Positions 1-9,291 are shown, counted from the first letter of the stretch. The stretch: 64,000 nt of DNA from Erwinia sp. 198 (GCF_003937915.1 NZ_RHUM01000006.1:186001-250000); one strand, 5' to 3'. A program made the numbers and translations. The notes: generated from the letters alone by a model not told the origin.

Positions 1-684
1 CCGCCGGTTATCACCATGACGCTCTATTTTATTATCTTCGGCAACCTGATTGGCTCCCGCATCGGCGATATGCATGGCTTCAGCTATATGCAGTTTATCG
101 TGCCGGGGCTGATTATGATGGCGGTGATCACCAATGCCTATGCCAACGTAGCGTCCTCTTTTTTCAGCTCGAAATTCCAGCGCAATATCGAAGAGCTGCT
201 GGTGGCGCCGGTGCCGACGCACGTCATTATCGCTGGCTATGTCGGCGGCGGCGTGGCGCGCGGCGTCTGCGTCGGGATCCTGGTGACCGCGGTATCGCTG
301 TTCTTTGTGCCGTTTCACGTGCACTCCTGGCTGATGGTGGCGGTAACGCTGCTGCTGACGGCGATCCTGTTTTCGCTGGCGGGCCTGCTGAACGCGGTCT
401 TTGCTAAAACCTTTGACGACATCAGCCTGATCCCGACTTTTGTGCTGACGCCGTTAACCTATCTGGGCGGCGTGTTCTATTCGCTGACGCTGCTGCCGCC
501 GTTCTGGCAGATGGTGTCGAAGCTGAACCCGATCGTCTATATGATCAGCGGCTTCCGCTTTGGCTTCCTGGGCATCTCCGACGTGCCGCTGGTGTTTACT
601 CTGGCGGTGCTGGTAGGCTTTATCGCGGTGTTTTACATTCTGGTCTGGTGGCTGATCCAGCGCGGAAGAGGGCTGCGTACCTAA
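1..684 (+). CDS. yadH: ABC-2 type transporter permease YadH (5' truncated by window edge)
   Basis: Inner-membrane permease of an ABC-2 type exporter. In E. coli it pairs with the ATPase YadG encoded just upstream, and its substrate is not established. The frame is open from base 1 (reading PPVITM), so by comparison with the 256-residue E. coli protein about 29 N-terminal residues lie outside the window. The 227 visible residues hold several hydrophobic membrane segments, the conserved QRNIEELLVAPVPTHVI loop and the basic end QRGRGLRT. yadG should lie immediately to the left. The family assignment is near certain from the sequence. Confidence 0.95.
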   Translation, partial: PPVITMTLYFIIFGNLIGSRIGDMHGFSYMQFIVPGLIMMAVITNAYANVASSFFSSKFQRNIEELLVAPVPTHVIIAGYVGGGVARGVCVGILVTAVSLFFVPFHVHSWLMVAVTLLLTAILFSLAGLLNAVFAKTFDDISLIPTFVLTPLTYLGGVFYSLTLLPPFWQMVSKLNPIVYMISGFRFGFLGISDVPLVFTLAVLVGFIAVFYILVWWLIQRGRGLRT

Positions 685-694
685 ACGCTTAAAG

Positions 695-761
695 GCCTCT
701 CTTCCCGCAGTGGGAAGGGGGGCTGAACCGCCTTCTCTCTGCATGGAGAAGGTGGCTGAAC
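695..761. repeat. Two tandem REP-like palindromic units
   Basis: Two stem-loop units of about 33 bases stand in direct tandem. Unit 1 pairs CTTCCC (701-706) with GGGAAG (712-717). Unit 2 pairs CCTTCTC (731-737) with GAGAAGG (746-752). Each is followed by the same tail, GGCTGAAC. The architecture (short palindrome plus conserved tail, immediately after a stop codon) is that of extragenic palindromic repeats. They may also protect or end the yadGH transcript, but no T-run follows. Confidence 0.5.
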
Positions 762-860
762 GGAGCTGGCTCATAAAGAAAGCGTAACCGCAAAGAGCAC
801 GATCTCCATCCCCGCATTATTTGACGTCCATCACTGAATATAAGAAAACCTTATTTAGCG

Positions 861-889
861 GCAAACTTTTTCCTCCCTGTTGCCACTCA
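861..889 (+). promoter_or_regulatory. Possible degenerate hrp-box
   Basis: The HrpL-dependent promoter consensus is GGAACC, 15-16 bases, then CCACNNA. Here CCACTCA (883-889) fits the second half exactly. With a 16-base spacer the first half reads GCAAAC (861-866), 4 of 6 matching. It lies about 106 bases before the ATG of the harpin- or effector-like gene. The first half is poor, so this could be chance. Confidence 0.2.
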
Positions 890-995
890 GTCCTATCGCG
901 AGCACGTTGTACTGGTATTAAGTATGGCCGGTGTCGTCACGATAAATCAGCAGGCCACAAGCCTGCTATCTTTGACTTAGCCGGGGATCAGACTT

Positions 996-2774
996 ATGCC
1001 AGGCGTAAATGCATTACCTTCTGCCTTAACTACCGCCGCTCACTCTTCAGGCCAGGCAACTTCCGCTCAGGAGGCTCGCGCCCGGGGTACCGGTGGGGCA
1101 GGCCCTTCTACGGCAGTAACCACACCAGCAGACGCTGCGCGCGAGCGGTCTATTGAAAACATGGTTACCCAGCTCAATCACTATTTTCCCGGCAGTGACG
1201 GATTACAAGCGCTGGTGCGGGATCGGGCTACAGAGCTGCACGATATGGAGGAAACATCCCATGACGTGGCTGAAAATATGGCTAAAGGGCAGCAGCTGGA
1301 TTTTATTAGCGAGGCGGCAGGCAACGCGGTGAAAGCGTTCCCTTTTGCCATCTCGGGTTATGCCTCAGGCGCGCTCAAGCTGGCGGCCGGTATTGACGGT
1401 GCTTCTCCGGGCTCAGAAGCCTTGGCCGGTGCCGTTGATGGCGCAACGGCGATGGTGATGAAAGCGGTAGGGGATAAAGTTTTTGCTAACACGACAAAAG
1501 ATACGCTGTGGCTGGCCGCAGACGCCGAAAAGCTGGAACCGGAAATGCAGGAGGTGCTGAAAAAACGTCAGGGCCTGGGAGAGAGCCTGAAACTGGCCCC
1601 GCTGGGGGGCCAGGGATTCAACGGGCGTAATGCCGTCGTGGGCGCGGTGGCAGTAGCATCACACAATAATCCTCAGGCGGTATCTCATACCAGCAACGTG
1701 CTGAGTCTGGCGGCAGGCGCGGCGGGCGGCGTCCTTACCAACAAATTCAGCGCTTCTCACGGCCCTGAATACCTGCTGGGACGGACCGACTGGAAAGAGC
1801 AATATAACGCATTGAAAGCAACCAGCGTAAAGCAGCAGGTCATGTCCGGCGGCGCGGAAAGGTTGAAAACGCTGCTGCTTAGCGTAGTAACGCCGCGTAA
1901 TTACGCCAAAGGCATGCTGAATGTTACTTCGGGAAACATGGTGTCGGAAATTGGCGCTTTAGCCGTGGCGCTTGCCGGCAACAATGCCTTACGAAATGTC
2001 GCGCGTAATCCCGGCGTGAGCGGAGCCGTGAGCTCTGCCCCTTCGGGCGCCATTGATGATATTATCGGCCGCCTCACCGCAGGCCAGCTGACCTCGCCAA
2101 CCGAAATCGCTAAAGATCAGGCGATTAACCTGGTGGGTGCCGCACTGGCCTATGCTTTTCAGGGCGTCGCAGGCGCGTTGGCCGGGCCGGCACCCACCCG
2201 CAATGACGAGGCCGTGGATTTAGTGGCAGATAAAATCGTTAATAGCCTGGTCGGGCAGAAAACCGGGGAGTTAAGAGATGAAGCCGTGGATCTGTTAAGG
2301 CAGGGAGCCACTGGTGCTCAAAACAAAGCGACGCAGTTTAAAGATAAGGCTTCCCGGGGCGCCACTTCATTTGCTGAGGGGGCGACCAATACGCGCAACG
2401 CAATGGGGAACGGCCTGAGTAGGGTAAAAAATGACGTTACGGGTGCCATGAACAATGCGCAGCAGTGGACCGCTGAACAGCTTAGAAAGCAGTTTTCTAC
2501 GCCACCTCAGCCAACCGCGCAGGCTCATGCCGCCACGCCGGGTCAAACTGCGGCTCTGGCTTCATCGTCACAATCTACCGCTCAGGCTTCAACGCCGCAA
2601 CCGGCTACGCAACCTCCAACTCAGACTTCAACGCCGCAACCGCCAACTCAGGCTTCAACGCCACAACCTCCAACTCAGACTTCAACGCCGCGACCTGCGG
2701 CTCAAACTTCAACGCCGCGACCGGCACCCGAAAATATAGAGATGCAACCAATGGGTAAAAGCAAACAGGCGTAG
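996..2774 (+). CDS. Cysteine-free harpin/type III effector-like protein with Pro/Thr repeat tail
   Basis: No family was recognised. The 592-residue protein contains no cysteine. Residues 1-50 are Ser/Thr/Ala/Gly-rich and lack a Sec signal peptide. Residues 110-400 are Ala/Gly-rich with hydrophobic stretches near 112-132, 233-247, 316-330 and 376-397. Residues 405-500 look helical and charged. Residues 529-577 are repeats of the type TQTSTPQPP, and the end is basic (MGKSKQA). A disordered N-terminus, Gly/Ala richness and absence of Cys are typical of harpins, translocators and effectors secreted by type III systems. That role is an inference, since no secretion genes are in the window. The ATG follows GGGGA by 8 bases, and an in-frame stop lies at 978. 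It stands alone where E. coli carries yadI and yadE. Alternatives are a surface protein or a type VI cargo. Confidence 0.7.
   Translation: MPGVNALPSALTTAAHSSGQATSAQEARARGTGGAGPSTAVTTPADAARERSIENMVTQLNHYFPGSDGLQALVRDRATELHDMEETSHDVAENMAKGQQLDFISEAAGNAVKAFPFAISGYASGALKLAAGIDGASPGSEALAGAVDGATAMVMKAVGDKVFANTTKDTLWLAADAEKLEPEMQEVLKKRQGLGESLKLAPLGGQGFNGRNAVVGAVAVASHNNPQAVSHTSNVLSLAAGAAGGVLTNKFSASHGPEYLLGRTDWKEQYNALKATSVKQQVMSGGAERLKTLLLSVVTPRNYAKGMLNVTSGNMVSEIGALAVALAGNNALRNVARNPGVSGAVSSAPSGAIDDIIGRLTAGQLTSPTEIAKDQAINLVGAALAYAFQGVAGALAGPAPTRNDEAVDLVADKIVNSLVGQKTGELRDEAVDLLRQGATGAQNKATQFKDKASRGATSFAEGATNTRNAMGNGLSRVKNDVTGAMNNAQQWTAEQLRKQFSTPPQPTAQAHAATPGQTAALASSSQSTAQASTPQPATQPPTQTSTPQPPTQASTPQPPTQTSTPRPAAQTSTPRPAPENIEMQPMGKSKQA
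2580..2726 (+). repeat. 27-base in-frame tandem repeat in the effector-like gene
   Basis: Five copies of a 27-base unit encode TQxSTP(Q/R)P(P/A). They lie at 2580-2606, 2619-2645, 2646-2672, 2673-2699 and 2700-2726, with a 12-base partial unit (TQPP) between copies 1 and 2. Copies differ by only a few bases, so the tract is recent and could change in length without breaking the frame. Confidence 0.9.
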
Positions 2775-2827
2775 CCCTGAAGCAGGCCAGCAGAGAGCAG
2801 GGAAAAGACACAGAGAGAGGGTAAACA

Positions 2828-2847
2828 GCGGGGGAGCGATCCCCCGC
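2828..2847 (-). terminator. Stem-loop after panD
   Basis: A perfect 8-bp stem, GCGGGGGA / TCCCCCGC, closes a GCGA tetraloop 7 bases past the panD stop. On the minus strand it is followed only by a weakly T-rich tract (CTGTTTACCC). It may serve both panD and the effector-like gene, which converge here. Confidence 0.5.
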
Positions 2848-2854
2848 CAGCCGA

Positions 2855-3235
2855 TCAGGCGAGCTGAACCGGCACCGCTTTCGCCAGACGCTTCATCACG
2901 TTATCGCCTTCAAAGTAGGCGACTTTCGGCTGCCATTCACGGGCTTCGGCATCCGGCATGGTTACGTAAGAGCAAATAATCAGAATATCGCCTTCGCAGG
3001 CGCAGCGGGCGGCCGCGCCGTTGACGGAGATAATCTTCGAGCCACGTTCGGCCGCGATAGCATAGGTAGAAAAGCGCTGGCCGTTAGTCACGTTATAGAT
3101 ATCGATCGCTTCATATTGCAGGATGCCGGAAGCATCCAGAAAGTCCTGGTCAATGGCGCAGGAGCCTTCGTAGTTCAGATCCGCCTGCGTGACTTTGACG
3201 CGGTGGAGTTTGCCCTGCAGCATGGTACGGTTCAT
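2855..3235 (-). CDS. panD: Aspartate 1-decarboxylase PanD
   Basis: Makes beta-alanine from L-aspartate for pantothenate synthesis. It is a cytosolic pyruvoyl enzyme that self-cleaves between Gly24 and Ser25, visible here as YEGSCAID. Two ATGs stand in a row (3238 and 3235). The second lies at better spacing from AGAGGT and gives 126 residues, the same as E. coli, so it is preferred. The conserved [13 protein letters not shown] and VNGAAA segments are present. It is the last gene of a panB-panC-panD run, 35 bases after panC. Confidence 0.96.
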   Translation of the reverse strand: MNRTMLQGKLHRVKVTQADLNYEGSCAIDQDFLDASGILQYEAIDIYNVTNGQRFSTYAIAAERGSKIISVNGAAARCACEGDILIICSYVTMPDAEAREWQPKVAYFEGDNVMKRLAKAVPVQLA

Positions 3236-3270
3236 CATTTACCTCTGGTGAATAAGCAATAATCGGCACG

Positions 3271-4125
3271 CTATGCCGTTAAATCGACCTGTTGATTATC
3301 GATCAGGCGCGCCTTGCCCAGCCAGGCCGCCATCAGGATGACCGCGCTTTTGCTTTCTACCGTCAGCGGCAGCAGCGTTTCGGCATCAACAATCGCCAGT
3401 CCGTCAGCGCGCAGGCCGTGGATGGCCAGCGCGGCTTCCGCATCGGCAACAATCTCATCGACATGACGTTCTCCATTGGACAACCTTTCCGCCATGCTGT
3501 TCATGACGCGGCTCAGTGCGGGCGCAATTTTTCGCTCGTCGGGCGTCAGATAACCGTTACGCGAGCTGAGCGCCAGGCCGTCTTTCGCGCGCACCGTCGG
3601 CACGCCGACAATCTCGATATCGTAGCCCATGTCCGCAACCATCTTGCGGATCAGCGCCAGCTGCTGGAAATCCTTCTCGCCAAAGCAGGCCAGATCGGGC
3701 TGTACGAGGTTAAACAGTTTGCTGACGATGGTCGATACGCCGCGAAAATGGCCCGGGCGGCTGGCGCCTTCCAGCAGCGAAGAGAGGCCTGGCACCTCGA
3801 CAAACGTCTGCTCGCCAAGCCCTTTTGGATAGATATCATCGGGCGCGGGCGCAAACACCAAATCCACCTTGCGGCGGTTCAGCTTCTCACAGTCTTCCTG
3901 GAGCGTGCGCGGATAGCGCGCCAGATCGTCAGCGCGCTCAAACTGCATCGGGTTAACGAAAATAGTGGTAACCACAATATCGGCGCGCTCGCGGGCTTCG
4001 TCTACCAGCGTCATATGGCCGTCGTGCAGATTGCCCATCGTGGGCACCAGCGCGATACGCTTGCCATCTTGCCGCCAGCGGCGGATCTCACGCCGCAGCA
4101 TGGGTAAGGTTTCAATAATCAGCAC
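3271..4125 (-). CDS. panC: Pantothenate synthetase PanC
   Basis: ATP-dependent condensation of pantoate with beta-alanine to pantothenate, through a pantoyl-adenylate. The product is 284 residues (E. coli 283). The HIGH-like motif GNLHDGH (about residues 31-37), the FVNPMQF substrate loop, GEKDFQQL and the KMSKS-like GLALSSRN are all present. It lies 14 bases after panB and just before panD, so all three pantothenate genes probably form one transcript. This differs from E. coli, where other genes separate panD from panC. Confidence 0.97.
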   Translation of the reverse strand: MLIIETLPMLRREIRRWRQDGKRIALVPTMGNLHDGHMTLVDEARERADIVVTTIFVNPMQFERADDLARYPRTLQEDCEKLNRRKVDLVFAPAPDDIYPKGLGEQTFVEVPGLSSLLEGASRPGHFRGVSTIVSKLFNLVQPDLACFGEKDFQQLALIRKMVADMGYDIEIVGVPTVRAKDGLALSSRNGYLTPDERKIAPALSRVMNSMAERLSNGERHVDEIVADAEAALAIHGLRADGLAIVDAETLLPLTVESKSAVILMAAWLGKARLIDNQQVDLTA

Positions 4126-4139
4126 TTGCCGCTCCCGTC

Positions 4140-4937
4140 TCAGTAAAAACTGTGTTCTTCAGCAGGATACGTTCCCGCTTCGACTTCCGCTACATACTGC
4201 CTGACGGCAGCGCGCATCTCGCCTGTTTCCAACAGGAAATTTTTGACGAATTTAGGAATATGCCCGCCGGTAATGCCGAAGGCGTCGTGCATTACCAGGA
4301 TCTGACCGTCGGTCACGTTGCCCGCACCGATGCCGATCACCGGAATAGCCAGCGCCTCGGTCACGCGCTGCGCCAGCGCGACGGGTACGCACTCCAGCAC
4401 CAGCATTTGCGCGCCGGCCGCTTCCAGCGCCAGCGCGTCGGCCAGCAGCGTCTCCGCCGCCTCGCTATCGCGACCCTGCACTTTATAGCCGCCGAAGATA
4501 TTGACCGACTGTGGCGTCAGGCCCAGATGCCCACAGACCGGTACGGCGCGTTCGGCCAGCTGGCGCACGGTGTCGCTCAGCCAGGCACCGCCTTCGATTT
4601 TCACCATGTTCGCGCCCGCGCGCATCAGCTCGGCCGAGCTGGCAAAAGCCTGTTCCGGCGCGGCGAAGGTCATAAAAGGCAGATCGGCCATCAGCAGCGC
4701 GGCAGGGGCACCACGACGCACGGCACGGGTATGATAGGCGATATCCGCCAGCGTGACGGGCAGCGTGGAATCATGGCCCTGAACGACCATACCAAGCGAA
4801 TCGCCGACCAGCATGACCTGGATGCCTTCGTCGGCAAACAGGCGAGCGAAGCTGTAGTCATAAGCGGTGACAGAAGCGAATTTGCGGCCGCTTTTTTTCC
4901 ATTGGCGAAGGGTGGAGACCGTTGTCGGTTTCATCAC
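4140..4937 (-). CDS. panB: 3-methyl-2-oxobutanoate hydroxymethyltransferase PanB
   Basis: First committed step of pantoate synthesis, transferring a hydroxymethyl group from methylene-tetrahydrofolate to alpha-ketoisovalerate. It is a 265-residue cytosolic (beta/alpha)8 enzyme (E. coli 264). Metal and substrate residues sit in [30 protein letters not shown] and [17 protein letters not shown]. It is the first of panB-panC-panD and starts 56 bases after the folK stop. Cotranscription with pcnB-folK is possible but not shown. Confidence 0.97.
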   Translation of the reverse strand: MMKPTTVSTLRQWKKSGRKFASVTAYDYSFARLFADEGIQVMLVGDSLGMVVQGHDSTLPVTLADIAYHTRAVRRGAPAALLMADLPFMTFAAPEQAFASSAELMRAGANMVKIEGGAWLSDTVRQLAERAVPVCGHLGLTPQSVNIFGGYKVQGRDSEAAETLLADALALEAAGAQMLVLECVPVALAQRVTEALAIPVIGIGAGNVTDGQILVMHDAFGITGGHIPKFVKNFLLETGEMRAAVRQYVAEVEAGTYPAEEHSFY

Positions 4938-4992
4938 AACCTCTGAGAAAGTGTTCTGGTGGGCGTATCTTAAAGGAAGGGCGGTAGCCTGG

Positions 4993-5469
4993 CTACCAGG
5001 ACTTAATGGCCCGGCAGTCCAGCGTGGCGACCAGTTTTTTAAGCGGCGTGCCGTCCGGTAAAATCAGTTCCGGCGCGATGGCGAGCAGCGGCACCAGCAT
5101 AAACGCGCGGTTGCGCATATCGTAGTGCGGTACGGTCAGACGCGACGTGTTAATCGTCAGATCGCCAAACAGCATGATGTCCAGATCCAGCGTGCGCGGG
5201 CCCCAGCGCTCATCCTTACGTACGCGTCCCTGTTCCTGCTCAATACGCTGGGTATGATCAAGCAACGTTTCCGGCGGCAGCGCCGTTTCCAGCAGCACGG
5301 CGGCATTAAGATAGTCTGGCTGATCCGGCGGGCCGTAGGGCGGCGTGCGGTAGAAGGGGGAAGTGGCCAGCAGGGAGGTTTGCGGCAGCCCGGCCAGTGC
5401 ATCAAGCGCGGACTGCACCTGATGCAAAGGATCGGCCAGGTTGCTGCCTAAGGCGAGATACGCCCTCAT
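4993..5469 (-). CDS. folK: HPPK, 6-hydroxymethyl-7,8-dihydropterin pyrophosphokinase
   Basis: Transfers pyrophosphate from ATP to hydroxymethyl-dihydropterin in folate synthesis. The 158 residues match the family length (E. coli 159). The N-terminal AYLALGSNL, the central [12 protein letters not shown] with the Mg-binding DxD, and [13 protein letters not shown] are all visible. Its ATG overlaps the pcnB stop by four bases (ATGA), which implies translational coupling. The AUU-limited translation of pcnB could therefore also influence folK. Confidence 0.97.
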   Translation of the reverse strand: MRAYLALGSNLADPLHQVQSALDALAGLPQTSLLATSPFYRTPPYGPPDQPDYLNAAVLLETALPPETLLDHTQRIEQEQGRVRKDERWGPRTLDLDIMLFGDLTINTSRLTVPHYDMRNRAFMLVPLLAIAPELILPDGTPLKKLVATLDCRAIKSW

Positions 5470-6884
5470 ACGTTGCTGTTGTTACCGTCGCGACGAGGGC
5501 CAGGCACGCGTTTGCGTGGACGGCGGGTGCGGCGACGCGGCACCGGATCGTCGCCAAGCGTATTCAGCATCGTTTTCTGCTGCGGCGGCGCGGCAACCTG
5601 GAACTCGCCCCACCAGGCGGAGAGGCGCAGCAGCTCCTGGTTATTCTCTACTTCGGCGCGCAGCGCCAGCAGGTCGTAAGCGGCGCGGAATTTAGGATGC
5701 TCCATCAGCTTCCAGGCACGCTTGCCGTGGCGGCGGGAAAGGCGCAGCTGCAGCTGCCAGATATCGCGCACCAGCGTGGTAATGCGTTTCGGAATAGCCA
5801 GCGAGCGGCATGCTTCATCCAGCACGTCGTTCATCGCCAGCGCGAAAGCGTCATAGTAGGCCAGGCCGCTTTCCTGGGCGATTTTCTGCGCCGCTTCCAG
5901 CTGCGGATACCAGAACATCGCCGAGAACAGAAACGCCGGGTTAACGCGCATAGCGTTATGAATGCGGTTATCGGTGTTTTTCAGCACCTGCACCACCATG
6001 CGTTCCATATTGCTGTCGCCCTGGTCCGTAAAGTAGCGGGTGATCAGCGGGAAGAGCGGCTGGAACAGCTGATATTCACGCAGCTGCAAATAGGTCGTGT
6101 AGCCATAACCGGCCTGCAACAGCTTCAGCGTCTCTTCAAACAGGCGCGCGGGCGGAATATCGTGCAGCAGCGTTGCCAGTCGAGGGATCGGCTCTGCCGT
6201 TTCGGCGGCGATGCTCATATCCAGTTTGGCGGCGAAACGGATCACACGCAGCATCCGCACGGGATCTTCACGGTAGCGCGTTTCCGGATCGCCAATCAGA
6301 CGGATAATGCCCTGATGCAGGTCGTTCAGGCCGCCAACATAGTCGCGTACGCTGAAGTCGGCCACGCTGTAATACAGGCTGTTGATAGTCAGATCGCGGC
6401 GCTGGGCGTCATCTTCAATGGTGCCGAAAATGTTGTCGCGTAGCAGCATCCCGTTCTGGCCGCGCTGCGAGCTGTTGCGATCGGACTCCGGCTGTTCCGC
6501 TTCGTGATGGCCACGGAAGGTGGCGACCTCAATGATTTCCGGCCCGAACATGACATGAGCGAGGCGAAAACGACGGCCGACCAGACGGCAGTTGCGGAAC
6601 AGCTTACGCATCTGCTCCGGCGTGGCGTTGGTGGTCACGTCAAAATCTTTCGGTTTTTTGCCCAGCAGTAAATCGCGGACGCCGCCACCGACAAGGTAAG
6701 CCTCATAGCCCGCTTTATTCAGTCGGTACAATACCTTGAGGGCATTTTCACTGATGTCTTTACGCGAGATAGCGTGCCCGTCACGCGGGATCACGGTTAT
6801 CTTAGGCGCAACCTGCACCTCGGCTGGCGCCTCGCCTTCGCGGTTCAAAACTTTTCGGCAAAAATTAGCAACTCGGGTAAAAAT
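5466..6884 (-). CDS. pcnB: Poly(A) polymerase I PcnB, AUU start
   Basis: Adds 3' poly(A) tails to RNA and promotes decay. It belongs to the class II CCA-transferase-like family: [12 protein letters not shown] followed by KDFDVTTNA carries the catalytic Asp pair, then [11 protein letters not shown], and the Arg-rich tail [10 protein letters not shown]. The first ATG/GTG/TTG candidate (TTG at 6848) would cut off residues matching the E. coli N-terminus. Extending in frame gives an ATT at 6884 followed by [12 protein letters not shown], preceded by GAGGTG at good spacing. E. coli pcnB is known to use an inefficient AUU start, so this start is adopted (472 residues). Confidence 0.95.
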   Translation of the reverse strand: MFTRVANFCRKVLNREGEAPAEVQVAPKITVIPRDGHAISRKDISENALKVLYRLNKAGYEAYLVGGGVRDLLLGKKPKDFDVTTNATPEQMRKLFRNCRLVGRRFRLAHVMFGPEIIEVATFRGHHEAEQPESDRNSSQRGQNGMLLRDNIFGTIEDDAQRRDLTINSLYYSVADFSVRDYVGGLNDLHQGIIRLIGDPETRYREDPVRMLRVIRFAAKLDMSIAAETAEPIPRLATLLHDIPPARLFEETLKLLQAGYGYTTYLQLREYQLFQPLFPLITRYFTDQGDSNMERMVVQVLKNTDNRIHNAMRVNPAFLFSAMFWYPQLEAAQKIAQESGLAYYDAFALAMNDVLDEACRSLAIPKRITTLVRDIWQLQLRLSRRHGKRAWKLMEHPKFRAAYDLLALRAEVENNQELLRLSAWWGEFQVAAPPQQKTMLNTLGDDPVPRRRTRRPRKRVPGPRRDGNNSNV

Positions 6885-7022
6885 GGGACACCTCGATAGT
6901 GACGTTAAAGCTGGGCGATAAAAAACAGCGGCTAATCATAGCTCAGTGTGGCGCGTTTGAGAATGCTCATCTCGCTTCGCTCTCGTTTTCAGGCCAGAGC
7001 GGGCGCGCGTATTCACTTTCTA

Positions 7023-7952
7023 CTAACCATTTTGCAACAGTATATTCTGGCGCGGCACGCGGGTCAGATCCCAGGCGGCGACCGCTTTTTCCAGTAAAAC
7101 AGACGGCGTTTCGTCGCGCCATCCTTCGCTGACCGGCTGGCCTAAAAAGCGCAGTGCCTGTGCCAGCATGGGCCGCGGATCGCCTGCCGGCAGCGGCGGT
7201 GCATGATTTTGCTTGGAAAGCTTGTTGCCATCGGCGTTGACCGCCAGCGGCAAATGCAGGTAGCCCGGCACCGGCCAGCCGAAGCGCTGGTACAGCGTTA
7301 TCTGTCGTACCGTCGGCTCGATCAGGTCGGCACCTCTGACGACTTCCGTCACGCCCTGAAAATGATCGTCCACCACCACCGCAAGATTATAGGCAAACAG
7401 GCCGTCGCGGCGGTGAATGATAAAATCTTCCTGCGCCAGCGCGGCGTCGGCCATCACCTCGCCGCGCAGCGTATCGGTAAAATGCGCCACGGGGCGATCG
7501 ACGCGCAAACGCAGTGCCGCATTATCCGGGCCGCATTGTCGCGTCCGGCAGTAGCCATCGTAAAGGCCGCCGATTTGCCGAATGCGGCTGCGCGTACAGG
7601 TACAGTAATAGCTGTGGCCCTGCTGATTTAGCCAGGCCAGCGCTTCCCGATAGGCTTCATGACGCTGCGACTGCCAGAGCACCTCGCCATCCCAGTGCAG
7701 ACCATACTGCTCCAGCTGCTGAAGAATGCGCCGCGCCGCGCCGGGCACTTCGCGAGGCGGATCGATATCTTCAATGCGCACCAGCCATTTGCCCTGCTGC
7801 GCGCGTGCCTGCAAATAGCTGCCAAGCGCGGCTATCAGCGAGCCGAAGTGGAGTTCACCGGAAGGGGATGGGGCGAAGCGCCCGATACAGGATGACATCG
7901 GAGAAGAGACAGGCAGTGAAGCGGATGCCTCACTGCACAATCCATTAGCCAT
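7023..7952 (-). CDS. gluQ: Glutamyl-Q tRNA(Asp) synthetase GluQ
   Basis: A truncated GluRS paralogue that attaches glutamate to the queuosine base of tRNA(Asp). The HIGH-like motif is PSGELHFGS, the KMSKS-like motif is NKLSKQ, and the cysteine-rich zinc motif YCTCTRSRI...YDGYC is present. There is no anticodon-binding domain, as expected at 309 residues. The ATG at 7952 shares one base with the dksA stop (TAATG), consistent with coupling. An internal Met (residue 19, at 7898) lies nearer the conserved GRFAPSPSG but has a weak ribosome-binding site. Confidence 0.95.
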   Translation of the reverse strand: MANGLCSEASASLPVSSPMSSCIGRFAPSPSGELHFGSLIAALGSYLQARAQQGKWLVRIEDIDPPREVPGAARRILQQLEQYGLHWDGEVLWQSQRHEAYREALAWLNQQGHSYYCTCTRSRIRQIGGLYDGYCRTRQCGPDNAALRLRVDRPVAHFTDTLRGEVMADAALAQEDFIIHRRDGLFAYNLAVVVDDHFQGVTEVVRGADLIEPTVRQITLYQRFGWPVPGYLHLPLAVNADGNKLSKQNHAPPLPAGDPRPMLAQALRFLGQPVSEGWRDETPSVLLEKAVAAWDLTRVPRQNILLQNG

Positions 7953-8407
7953 TAACCGGCCATTTGTTTTTCGCGGATTTCCGCCAGCGTTTTACAGTCG
8001 ATGCAAAGATCGGCGGTAGGACGTGCTTCAAGGCGACGGATACCGATTTCAACGCCGCAGGAATCGCAGTAGCCGAAATCGTCATCTTCTACTTTCTTCA
8101 GCGTCTTCTCGATCTTTTTGATCAGTTTGCGCTCGCGGTCACGGTTACGCAGTTCAAGACTGAATTCTTCTTCCTGTGCTGCCCGGTCAACCGGATCGGG
8201 GAAGTTGGCAGCTTCATCCTGCATATGCGTGACGGTGCGATCAACTTCATCCCGAAGCTGGTTACGCCAGGCTTCAAGGATCTTCTTGAAATGCGCCAGC
8301 TGGGCTTCATTCATGTACTCTTCGCCCGGCTTCTCCTGATAGGGTTCCACACCAGCGATGGCGAGAATACTCAGGGACGAGGTTTTACGGGTTTGCCCTT
8401 CTTGCAT
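7952..8407 (-). CDS. dksA: RNA polymerase-binding transcription factor DksA
   Basis: Binds the secondary channel of RNA polymerase and works with ppGpp to repress rRNA promoters and activate amino-acid genes. The coiled-coil tip with the two acidic residues is visible as [12 protein letters not shown]. The C4 zinc finger is CDSCG...CIDC, and the C-terminal helix ends REKQMAG. At 151 residues it matches E. coli in length and closely in sequence. The start at 8407 follows GGAGAAACAAC. A GTG 21 bases upstream was rejected because the ribosome-binding site would then lie inside the gene. Confidence 0.98.
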   Translation of the reverse strand: MQEGQTRKTSSLSILAIAGVEPYQEKPGEEYMNEAQLAHFKKILEAWRNQLRDEVDRTVTHMQDEAANFPDPVDRAAQEEEFSLELRNRDRERKLIKKIEKTLKKVEDDDFGYCDSCGVEIGIRRLEARPTADLCIDCKTLAEIREKQMAG

Positions 8408-8586
8408 GTTGTTTCTCCTGGATAACACGCACTATCGATCCCCAGAGGGGATAAAAACAGGTCGCTATAAATAGCAGAAGCGATCAAGGTTGGCAATTAT
8501 TCCTGAACATCCCTTGACAAGGCTGTGAGGAAAAGCGTATCTGACGCGACATAAGACCCTTCATATAACAGCTAATTGCGTCTGAA

Positions 8587-9291
8587 TTACGCATTCACAA
8601 TAAGTTCCCTCTCTACGACCAGACCTTCAGGCGAGAGGCTCGCTTTACAGGCAAGCACCTCGACCCCGCTTGCGCGCGCCTGAACCATGAGTTCTGCGTA
8701 GCGTACATCAATGTGACGCGCCGGGGTAACGTCCTCAATCCCCGAGTGCAGAACGGCAAATAAAAGCACCGCGCGCTCGCCATTTTCCGCAATCTTCGCC
8801 AGTTCGCGCAGATGCTTCTGGCCACGCTCGGTAACCGCATCCGGAAAGTAACCCTTACCCTGTTGTAAGAGCGTTACGGATTTGACTTCAATATAGCAGT
8901 TGACGCGATCCTCTGCCTTTAACAGGAAATCAATACGGCTTTTTTCAGCGCCATATTTCACTTCACTTTGTAAATCAGCATAACCGGATAATTCCGGAAT
9001 CCGCCCGGCCAGCAGCGCTTCTTTTACCAGCATGTTGGCGCGCAGCGTATTTACGCAGATCCAGTGGCCCTGCTGCGTTTGTGTCAGTTCCCAGCTGTGC
9101 GGATACTTTCTGGTCAGACTGTCCGACGTGGAGTACCACACCGTATCGCCTGGCGTCGCGCAGCCGGTCATCGCGCCGGTATTGGCGCAATGCAGCGTTA
9201 GTTCGGTGCCGTCTGGCGTAATGACATCGGCCAGAAAGCGTTTATAACGTTTGACCAGCGTGGCCTGGCGCAGCGGCGGCGTAAAATTCAT
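8587..9291 (-). CDS. sfsA: SfsA family DNA-binding/nuclease-fold protein
   Basis: 234 residues, the same length as E. coli SfsA. SfsA was named as a multicopy stimulator of maltose genes, and its true activity is unsettled. The N-terminal RYKRFLADV and [10 protein letters not shown] segments are followed by a nuclease-like core ([30 protein letters not shown]). Its ATG overlaps the thpR stop by four bases, so the two are probably co-translated. About 180 bases separate it from dksA. Confidence 0.95.
   Translation of the reverse strand: MNFTPPLRQATLVKRYKRFLADVITPDGTELTLHCANTGAMTGCATPGDTVWYSTSDSLTRKYPHSWELTQTQQGHWICVNTLRANMLVKEALLAGRIPELSGYADLQSEVKYGAEKSRIDFLLKAEDRVNCYIEVKSVTLLQQGKGYFPDAVTERGQKHLRELAKIAENGERAVLLFAVLHSGIEDVTPARHIDVRYAELMVQARASGVEVLACKASLSPEGLVVERELIVNA

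Larger units (their letters stand above)
685..995. other. Intergenic stretch between yadH and the effector-like gene
   Basis: About 310 bases without a convincing gene. It holds two tandem stem-loops just after yadH (listed separately). Further on is a CCACTCA motif at 883-889 that could be the downstream half of a weak hrp-box. An in-frame TAG at 978-980 closes the reading frame ahead of the next gene. An open frame starting near 821 overlaps the next gene out of phase and has no recognisable protein features. Confidence 0.6.

Noticed and set aside
821-1156. 111-codon frame overlapping the start of the effector-like gene
   Set aside because: It runs out of phase with the longer 592-codon frame, has Cys/Arg-rich random composition and no good start signal. 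The longer gene explains the region better.
5397-6443. Plus-strand open frame of 348 codons across pcnB and folK
   Set aside because: It is antisense to pcnB, rich in Arg/Gln/His, with no ribosome-binding site or family signature.
8408-8428. GTG at 8428 as dksA start
   Set aside because: The SD GGAGAAACAAC would then be inside the gene, and the extra residues MLSRRNN are not in DksA. The ATG at 8407 matches the 151-residue family.
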